The translations under genes and the position numbers were made by a program. The notes under the pieces are model-generated. The model was not told where the DNA came from. It saw only the letters and a list, made by a program, of their open reading frames with translations, and ran no database searches. From positions 124,001-188,000 of the forward strand of contig NZ_QSLN01000001.1 of the NCBI RefSeq assembly GCF_003368535.1: 64,000 bases of DNA. Reading direction: 5' to 3'. This DNA is from Ammonifex thiophilus. GTDB lineage: Bacteria > Bacillota > Desulfotomaculia > Desulfotomaculales > Ammonificaceae. How positions within the stretch are numbered: position 1 is the first letter of the stretch; every line of letters starts with the position of its first letter. Shown piece after piece: positions 58,393 through 64,000 of this stretch.

Positions 58393-58399
58393 TGTCGAA
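58393..58399 (+). promoter_or_regulatory. Spo0A-box sequence upstream of flgB
   Basis: An exact TGTCGAA, 57 bases before the flgB start. It could let Spo0A-P repress motility at the onset of sporulation. A 7-base site can occur by chance. Confidence 0.35.
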
Positions 58400-58455
58400 T
58401 TAAAGGTGATCAGCTGAAGAATTAGCGGTAAATGTCGAAAAAGGGGGAGAGCGCA

Positions 58456-58857
58456 GTGGAACTCTTCGCTTCCCCGCTGCAGACGGCGCTTTTAAAGGCC
58501 CTGGACGCTGCTGCCTTGCGACAGCGGGTTATAGCGGACAACCTGGCCAACGTGGATACTCCCGGTTTCAAGAAGGGAGTGGTGCGCTTCGAGGAAGAGC
58601 TTAAGCGGGCCCTGAATGTTCCCTTGCCCCTGAAAACCACCGATCCCCGTCATTTCCCCTCCCCCGTTCCTCTAGAAGAAGTCTCGCCCCGGGTGGAACG
58701 CGACTACTTCACCAGCATGCGCGCCGACGGTAACAACGTGGATGTGGACGAGCAGATGGTCAACCTGCTGGTTAACGCCCTCTCCTACCACGCGCTGACC
58801 CAGGTAGTAGCTGGGCGCTATGCTTCCTGGCACTACGTCATAAACGGCGGCCGCTAA
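58456..58857 (+). CDS. flgB: Flagellar basal-body rod protein FlgB
   Basis: A 133-residue rod protein (ELFASPLQTALLKALDAAAL, VIADNLANVDTPGFKK). The N-terminal ANLANVxTPGFK motif is shared by rod and hook proteins. It is exported by the flagellar secretion system. GTG 58456 follows GGGGGAGAG and matches the family start; ATG 58432 has no ribosome site. First gene of the flagellar operon. Confidence 0.94.
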   Translation: MELFASPLQTALLKALDAAALRQRVIADNLANVDTPGFKKGVVRFEEELKRALNVPLPLKTTDPRHFPSPVPLEEVSPRVERDYFTSMRADGNNVDVDEQMVNLLVNALSYHALTQVVAGRYASWHYVINGGR

Positions 58858-58871
58858 AGGGGGTGATGTAG

Positions 58872-59288
58872 GTGGCCTTTGTCGATCCCTTCCGGATAAG
58901 CGGCTCGGGTTTAACGGCCGAAAGGCTGCGCCTAGACCTGGTGGCCAACAACCTGGCCAACATCGATACCACCCGCACGCCGGCAAACGAGCCTTACCGG
59001 CGCCGCGTGCCTGTTTTCGCCCAGGTGCTGGAGGCGCGCAAAGAGGGGATGGTAGGGATGGGGGTGCGAGTGGTGGCGATAGTGGAGGACCAGAGCCCCT
59101 TCAAGGTGGTCTACGACCCCGGCCATCCTGATGCCGATCCCCGGGGCTACGTGCGCTATCCCAACGTCAACGTGGCCGACGAAGTGGTGGACATGATAGG
59201 GGCGGCCAGGGCTTACGAGGCCAACGCCACCGTGCTGGAGACGGCCAAGGAAATGGCCCGGCAGGCCATAGAGATAGGGCGAGCTTAA
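58872..59288 (+). CDS. flgC: Flagellar basal-body rod protein FlgC
   Basis: A 138-residue proximal rod protein (GLTAERLRLDLVANNLANID, and the C-terminal NVADEVVDMIGAARAYEANA). GTG with GGGGGTGATG. It starts 14 bases after flgB. Confidence 0.95.
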   Translation: MAFVDPFRISGSGLTAERLRLDLVANNLANIDTTRTPANEPYRRRVPVFAQVLEARKEGMVGMGVRVVAIVEDQSPFKVVYDPGHPDADPRGYVRYPNVNVADEVVDMIGAARAYEANATVLETAKEMARQAIEIGRA

Positions 59289-59303
59289 AGGAGGTACGAA
59301 GCC

Positions 59304-59588
59304 TTGCCGATCACTTCGATAACTTCCTCAACAGGAGCAGGTGCTTTGTCGGCCAGCGTCTCTCCCCGAGGTTCCTCCTTCTCCGATTATCTGAATCAGT
59401 TCCTGGATCGACTGGAAAAGGCTCAAGCCGAGGCTGACTCCGCTTTGCGCGACTTTCTCACGGGAAAAGCGGAGTTGCACACCGTCATGATCGCGGCCCA
59501 GGAAGCCCGCCTGTGGTTGGAGCTGACCGTGCAGCTGCGCAACAAGCTGGTGGAAGCCTACCAAGAGATATCGCGCATGCAAATCTAG
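59304..59588 (+). CDS. fliE: Flagellar hook-basal body protein FliE
   Basis: A 94-residue protein linking the MS ring to the rod (SFSDYLNQFLDRLEKAQAEA, TVMIAAQEARLWLELTVQLR, NKLVEAYQEISRMQI). TTG with a perfect AAAGGAGG. Confidence 0.94.
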   Translation: MPITSITSSTGAGALSASVSPRGSSFSDYLNQFLDRLEKAQAEADSALRDFLTGKAELHTVMIAAQEARLWLELTVQLRNKLVEAYQEISRMQI

Positions 59589-59605
59589 GGGTGTAGGGGG
59601 AAAAG

Positions 59606-61111
59606 GTGGCGTTGGCTACAAAGCCAGTGTGGGAGCGCTGGAGGAACCGCTGGGCATCCTTTACCCCGGCCCAGCGCGTGGCCGTAGTGGTAGCCGGGGT
59701 GGCACTCGTCGCCTGCTGCGTCTTTCTCCCCCTTTACCTGGCGCAGCTCAACTACGCCCCTCTCTTCAGAGGGCTGCGCCCGGAAGATGCCGGAGCGGTG
59801 GTGCAGAAGCTGGAGGAGATGAAGGTTCCCTACCGGATGGCCGACGGCGGCACCGCCATCCTGGTACCCAAAGATCAGGTCTACAAAGTGCGGGCGGAGC
59901 TGGCGGCTAAAGGAGCTTTACCCGGGGCGGGCAAAGGTTTTGAGCTCTTTGACAAGACCAGGCTGGGGATAACCGACTTCGAGGAGCAGGTGAACTACCA
60001 GCGGGCCTTGCAGGAGGAGCTACGCCGCACCATCCTGCAGTTCGACGGGGTGGAGGATGCGCGGGTGCACCTGGTCCTGCCGCCGCGCAGCCCCTTCGTT
60101 ACCGAGAAACCCAAGCCCTCGGCTTCAGTGGTGCTGAAGCTTAAGCCTTTGGAAAAGCTCAAGCCGGAACAGGTGGAGGGGATCGTGGCCCTGGTGAGCG
60201 GGGCGGTGCAGGGGCTCAAGCCCGAGGATGTCCGGGTAATCGACACGCGGGGAGAAGTGCTCACCCCGCCGGCTCAGGGCGGCGAGGTAGGGGCGATCAG
60301 GAACCAGCAGGAGCTCGTGCTGGCTTTCGAGCGGGAGCTCGAGCGGCGGGTGAGAAACTTGCTCGACCAGATCTTGGGCCCCGGCAAGGCGGCGGTGATG
60401 GTCAACGCCGACTTCGACTTCAGCCGGCAGGAAGTGGTCACCGTGCTACCCCAGGGCCAGGTGCCGGTGAGCGAGCGCACCCTAACCGAGCAAGGGGCGG
60501 CCCAGACGGCTCAAGGTACGGCGGGTATAGCTTCCCAGTATGTCGCTCCAGGGGCAGGAGGGCAGAACTACTCCAAGCAGGAGACCACGCGCAACTACCA
60601 GGTGGGGGAGGAGCGCAGAAAGGTCATAGAGGTGCCAGGAAGGCTCAGGCGCCTGACCGCCTCGGTGGTGGTGGACGGCAACTTGGATCCGGTTACCATG
60701 CAGAAGATCCAGAACCTGGTAGCCGGGGCTCTGGGCTACAACCCCCAGCGAGGGGACCAGATAACGGTGGACAGCTTCGCCTTCGACCGCACCTACCAGC
60801 GCCAGATGGAGGCGGAGATGGCCAAAGCGGAGGCCAAGGCCCGGCAGGAAGCGGCCAAGCGGCGGCTTTACACCTTGATAGGCGCTGGGGCGGGCGGGCT
60901 TCTGGGGCTGGTGCTGCTTCTTGTACTCCTAAGACGCCTGCGGCGAGCGCCCGAAGCGCCGGCGGTGGAAGAAGTAGTGCCGGTGGCCGTCACCGCTGTT
61001 CCGCCACCACCCCCGACCGACCAGAAGTTCGCCCAGGTAAAGGAGCTCACGGAAAAGCGGCCGGAAGAGGTGGCGGAGATCATCAAAGTCTGGCTTCGCT
61101 CGGAAGAGTGA
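59606..61111 (+). CDS. fliF: Flagellar MS-ring protein FliF
   Basis: A 501-residue ring protein with an N-terminal helix (VAVVVAGVALVACCVFLPLY) and a C-terminal helix (LYTLIGAGAGGLLGLVLLLV). Between them lie ring-building motifs (LDQILGPGKAAVMVNADFDF, RNYQVGEERRKVIEVPGRLR). The C terminus beyond the second helix binds FliG. GTG start. Slightly shorter than Bacillus FliF (536). Confidence 0.95.
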   Translation: MALATKPVWERWRNRWASFTPAQRVAVVVAGVALVACCVFLPLYLAQLNYAPLFRGLRPEDAGAVVQKLEEMKVPYRMADGGTAILVPKDQVYKVRAELAAKGALPGAGKGFELFDKTRLGITDFEEQVNYQRALQEELRRTILQFDGVEDARVHLVLPPRSPFVTEKPKPSASVVLKLKPLEKLKPEQVEGIVALVSGAVQGLKPEDVRVIDTRGEVLTPPAQGGEVGAIRNQQELVLAFERELERRVRNLLDQILGPGKAAVMVNADFDFSRQEVVTVLPQGQVPVSERTLTEQGAAQTAQGTAGIASQYVAPGAGGQNYSKQETTRNYQVGEERRKVIEVPGRLRRLTASVVVDGNLDPVTMQKIQNLVAGALGYNPQRGDQITVDSFAFDRTYQRQMEAEMAKAEAKARQEAAKRRLYTLIGAGAGGLLGLVLLLVLLRRLRRAPEAPAVEEVVPVAVTAVPPPPPTDQKFAQVKELTEKRPEEVAEIIKVWLRSEE

Positions 61112-61126
61112 GGGTGAGGGAAGGCT

Positions 61127-62140
61127 ATGGCGCCGCAGCTTAACCTCAAGGGGCTACATAAAGCTGCCATACTGCTTTTGACCTTGGGCACCGATCTCTC
61201 GGCCAAAGTGCTGCGCCACGGCTTTTCCGAGGCGGAGATCGAGCAACTCACCTATACCATTTCCAACCTCGGCCGCGTTCCTCCCGAGGTGCGTGACGCC
61301 GTCCTGGAGGAGTTTTTAGAACTCCAGGAGGCGCGCACCCATATAATCCACGGCGGGGTGAAGAGGGCCAGGGAGATTCTGGAGAAGGCGGTGGGGCCGC
61401 ACAAGGCCGAGGAAATCATAAGGAGGCTCACCCAGACGGCAGCCATCATTCCCTTCCGCTCTCTGCGCAAGGCCGACCCCAAGCACCTCTTCAACTTCCT
61501 GCGCAACGAGCATCCCCAGACTATTGCCCTGGTCCTTGCACACCTGGACCCGGCCCAGGCGGGGGCCATCCTCTCGGCCCTTCCACCGGAGCTAAGAGTG
61601 GACGTGGCCCGGCGCATCGCCACCATGGAGCGTACCTCCCCCGAAATCATAAGCGAAGTGCAGCGGGTGCTGGAGCAGAAGCTCACCACCGTCTTTGCTC
61701 CGGAGCAGTCGCAGGTGGGGGGAATAGAGTCGCTGGTTGCTATTCTCAACATGGTGGATCGGGCCACCGAGAAGAACCTTCTGGAGGAGCTGGAGGCCCG
61801 CGATCCAGCGCTGGCGGACGAGGTGCGGAAGCGGATGTTCGTCTTCGAGGACATCGTCAAGCTGGACGACATGTCCATCCAGCGGGTGCTGCGCGAAGTG
61901 AACATGAAGGACCTGGCGGTGGCCCTGCGGGGGGCCACGGAAGAAGTGAAGAACCGCATCTTCCGCAACCTCTCCCAGCGGGCGGGCAAAATGCTCAAGG
62001 ACGAGCTGGAGTACATGGGACCGGTGCGCCTGCGCCAGGTGGAGGAGGCCCAGCAAAAGATAGTGAAGATCATCCGGGCCCTGGAGGAAGCGGGAGAGAT
62101 AGTCATCGCAAGGGGTGGCGAGGATGCCCTGGTCTTGTAA
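61127..62140 (+). CDS. fliG: Flagellar motor switch protein FliG
   Basis: A 337-residue rotor protein. KAAILLLTLGTDLSAKVLRH is the FliF-binding part, NEHPQTIALVLAHLDPAQAG (EHPQ motif) the middle domain and FEDIVKLDDMSIQRVLREV the torque-generating C-terminal domain. ATG start. Typical length. Confidence 0.97.
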   Translation: MAPQLNLKGLHKAAILLLTLGTDLSAKVLRHGFSEAEIEQLTYTISNLGRVPPEVRDAVLEEFLELQEARTHIIHGGVKRAREILEKAVGPHKAEEIIRRLTQTAAIIPFRSLRKADPKHLFNFLRNEHPQTIALVLAHLDPAQAGAILSALPPELRVDVARRIATMERTSPEIISEVQRVLEQKLTTVFAPEQSQVGGIESLVAILNMVDRATEKNLLEELEARDPALADEVRKRMFVFEDIVKLDDMSIQRVLREVNMKDLAVALRGATEEVKNRIFRNLSQRAGKMLKDELEYMGPVRLRQVEEAQQKIVKIIRALEEAGEIVIARGGEDALVL

Positions 62141-62798
62141 GAGCTTGCGCGTTTTGCGGCGCTGGGAGAGTGGCCGGGTAAACTTACGTCCCCTTCCTCT
62201 CAAAGAACTCCCTCCTCCGGAAAGGGAGGAAGTTCGGGAGGAGCCCGAGCCCACTCCCTCGGAGGAAGAGGTCATAGCCTCTCTGCGGGCCGAAGCAGAA
62301 GCCCTGGTTTCCCAGGCGCGTGCGGAGGCCGAAAGGCTAAAAGCCGAAGCCGTGGCCGAGCTGGAGGCGGCCCGCCGGGAGGCCGGAAGGCTTGTCGAGC
62401 AGGCGCGCGAGGCGATAAGGGCCGCCGAAGAGGAGCGCCGCCGCTTGATGGCCGAGCTTGAGCCGGAGCTCGTTAACCTGGCGGTGACCATGGCCCGCCG
62501 CTTGGTGGCGGCCGAGCTCAAACTTAACCCGGAAGTAGTGCTGAATGTGGCCAAGGAGGCCCTTTCCCTGGTGCGCGACCGCCCCTACGTTCTCCTCCTG
62601 GTAAACCCCGAAGACCTGCCCCTTTGCCAGGCGAACCGCCAGAAGCTGGAAGTGCTTTTGCCGGAGGGGGCGGTCCTGCGCCTGCTTCCCGACCCCCGAC
62701 TCGGTAGGGGGGAGTGCCAGGTGGAGACCGACCAGGGAGTGGTGGACGCGACTTTCAAGGCTCGTTGGGAGATTCTGCTAGAGAGTTTGAAGGAGTAG
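62124..62798 (+). CDS. fliH: Flagellar export regulator FliH
   Basis: A 224-residue FliH/YscL protein: a long Ala/Glu/Arg-rich coiled coil (residues about 50-130, with repeated AEAE-type heptads) followed by the FliI-binding domain. It regulates and positions the FliI ATPase. ATG 62124 lies 8 bases from AAGGGG; GTG 62115 is another option. It overlaps fliG by 17 bases. Confidence 0.88.
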   Translation: MPWSCKSLRVLRRWESGRVNLRPLPLKELPPPEREEVREEPEPTPSEEEVIASLRAEAEALVSQARAEAERLKAEAVAELEAARREAGRLVEQAREAIRAAEEERRRLMAELEPELVNLAVTMARRLVAAELKLNPEVVLNVAKEALSLVRDRPYVLLLVNPEDLPLCQANRQKLEVLLPEGAVLRLLPDPRLGRGECQVETDQGVVDATFKARWEILLESLKE

Positions 62799-62804
62799 AG
62801 AGCG

Positions 62805-64000
62805 GTGAACCTAGGCATTTACCAGCGCCGGGTGGAAGAGGTCCCCACCCTCTGCCAGCAGGTGGGGGTGGTAAGCAAAGTGGTGGGGCTTACCCTGGAG
62901 GTCAAGGGGATAAAGCCCTTCGTGGGGGAGGTCTGCCTGGTGGAGGTCTCCCCCGGCAGGTACGTGGTGGCCGAGGCGGCCGGCTTCCGGGAAGATGTGG
63001 TGCTCCTTATGCCCTTCGGGGAGCTTACGGGAATAAGGCCCGGCTGCCGCGTCTACCCGCGCCGCCGCCCCTTTACCGTGCGCGTGGGGGAGCACCTCTT
63101 GGGCAGGGTGCTCAACGGCCTGGGGGAGCCCATCGATGGCAAGCCCCTTCCCTCTGGCATGCCGCTTCCGGTCAACAACCGCCCCCCTTCTCCTCTGACC
63201 CGGCGTCGCATCGAGGAGGTCTTCGTCACCGGCGTGCGGGCCATCGACGCCTTCACCACTTGTGGCCAAGGGCAGAGGATGGGGATCTTTGCCGGCAGCG
63301 GCGTGGGGAAGAGTACCCTTCTGGGCATGATTGCCCGCTTCAGCAGCGCCGACGTCAACGTCATCGCCTTGGTGGGGGAACGGGGGAGAGAAGTGCTGGA
63401 GTTCATCGAGAAGGACCTGGGAGAGGAGGGGCTGGCCAAGTCGGTAGTGGTAGTGGCCACCTCGGACGAGCCGGCGCTTTTGCGGCTACGGGCAGCCTTC
63501 GTGGCCACCACCATCGCGGAGTATTTCCGGGACACAGGGAGGCACGTCCTTTTACTCATGGACTCCCTCACCCGCTTCGCCCTCGCCCAGCGGGAAGTGG
63601 GGCTGGCGGTGGGAGAGCCGCCCACCACCCGGGGCTACACACCTTCGGTCTTCGCCTTGCTCCCCCGCCTCCTGGAACGGGCGGGCAATGCGGAGAAGGG
63701 CTCCATCACGGGTTTCTACACCGTCCTGGTGGAAGGGGACGACCTCAACGAGCCCATAACCGATGCCGCCCGCAGCATCCTGGACGGACACATAGTCTTA
63801 AGCCGGCAGCTAGCCCAGGCCAACCACTATCCGGCCATAGACGTGCTTGGTAGCGTCAGTCGGCTCATGAGCGCGGTGGTCACGCCGGAGCACCGGGAAG
63901 CGGCCGACCTTCTCCGGAGCCTGCTGGCCGCCTACCGGCAGAACGAGGATCTCATCAACATCGGCGCTTACGTATCTGGCTCCAACCCTACCGTGGATCG
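62805..64000 (+). CDS. fliI: Flagellum-specific ATPase FliI (3' end beyond window)
   Basis: The open frame runs to the window edge (398 full codons; about 40 residues missing compared with the usual 440). Features are [17 protein letters not shown], the P-loop [54 protein letters not shown] and [20 protein letters not shown]. It energises flagellar protein export and is homologous to F1-beta. GTG 62805 follows AAGGAG at 9 bases. Confidence 0.95.
   Translation, partial: MNLGIYQRRVEEVPTLCQQVGVVSKVVGLTLEVKGIKPFVGEVCLVEVSPGRYVVAEAAGFREDVVLLMPFGELTGIRPGCRVYPRRRPFTVRVGEHLLGRVLNGLGEPIDGKPLPSGMPLPVNNRPPSPLTRRRIEEVFVTGVRAIDAFTTCGQGQRMGIFAGSGVGKSTLLGMIARFSSADVNVIALVGERGREVLEFIEKDLGEEGLAKSVVVVATSDEPALLRLRAAFVATTIAEYFRDTGRHVLLLMDSLTRFALAQREVGLAVGEPPTTRGYTPSVFALLPRLLERAGNAEKGSITGFYTVLVEGDDLNEPITDAARSILDGHIVLSRQLAQANHYPAIDVLGSVSRLMSAVVTPEHREAADLLRSLLAAYRQNEDLINIGAYVSGSNPTVD

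Noticed and set aside
62714-63853. Rightward 379-codon frame across the fliH end and fliI
   Set aside because: Gly/Arg-rich frame-shifted reading of fliI. The true fliI frame starts at 62805 and runs to the window end.

Overview
The window is a gene-dense, high-GC segment from an endospore-forming, flagellated, anaerobic Firmicute of the Thermoanaerobacterales/Peptococcaceae type. It carries the conserved origin-side gene set known from Bacillus and Clostridia: ricT, rsmI, abrB, metG, tatD, yabE-like, rsmA, yabG, ispE, glmU, prs, pth, mfd, spoVT, mazG, rqcP, yabP, yabQ, divIC, spoIIE, tilS, ftsH. A dsrABD locus shows dissimilatory sulfite reduction, and formate-tetrahydrofolate ligase points to a Wood-Ljungdahl branch. 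The combination resembles thermophilic sulfite/sulfate reducers such as Ammonifex or Moorella relatives. That placement is inferred from gene content, not from a search.

Layout. 0-16.6 kb: translation and RNA-modification genes, cobalamin adenosyltransferase, a spore-morphogenesis stretch (YabG protease, SipL-like LysM protein), a locus of very small membrane proteins with a trypsin-like protease, a ZIP transporter, ispE, a GntR regulator and a MobA-like transferase. 16.6-25.2 kb: the sulfur/selenium block. dsrA-dsrB-dsrD has a perfect consensus promoter, a Rex-like inverted repeat and a 21-codon upstream ORF. It is followed by TPR and YkgJ proteins, then a leftward set: LysR regulator, YedE selenium transporter, TusA, FmdB, HEAT protein, ferredoxin. 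25.3-31.7 kb: glmU-prs, a six-heme membrane cytochrome c, AhbC (heme from siroheme) and ResB/CcsA cytochrome c maturation. 31.7-48.1 kb: pth-mfd, spoVT-mazG-hup-rqcP, yabPQ-divIC, hisG, ppx, spoIIE, tilS, ftsH, ndk. 48.3-53.6 kb: fhs, a radical SAM/SPASM protein, a polar amino-acid ABC transporter and a selenocysteine tRNA. 53.7-58.0 kb: a FIST sensor beside a diguanylate cyclase, a zinc-ribbon membrane protein, a DegT-family protein lacking its catalytic lysine, and a LuxR regulator with an AcoR-like sensor. 58.4-64.0 kb: start of the flagellar operon flgB-flgC-fliE-fliF-fliG-fliH-fliI, the last gene cut by the window end.

How the genes connect. Siroheme serves DsrAB directly and is the precursor that AhbC diverts to heme, which ResB/CcsA would attach to the six-heme cytochrome. 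YedE, TusA, the LysR regulator and tRNA-Sec together indicate selenium use. The sporulation genes carry promoters of the expected classes: a Spo0A-type promoter with 21-bp spacing at spoIIE, a sigma-G-like promoter at spoVT and a weaker sigma-K-like site at yabG. Many start codons are TTG or GTG. I moved several starts to sites with better ribosome-binding sequences or to positions downstream of a visible promoter.

No CRISPR array, insertion sequence, prophage or rRNA was seen. The least explained parts are the small-membrane-protein locus (10.8-13.5 kb), the dsr leader, the lysine-less DegT protein and the 440-bp flagellar leader.
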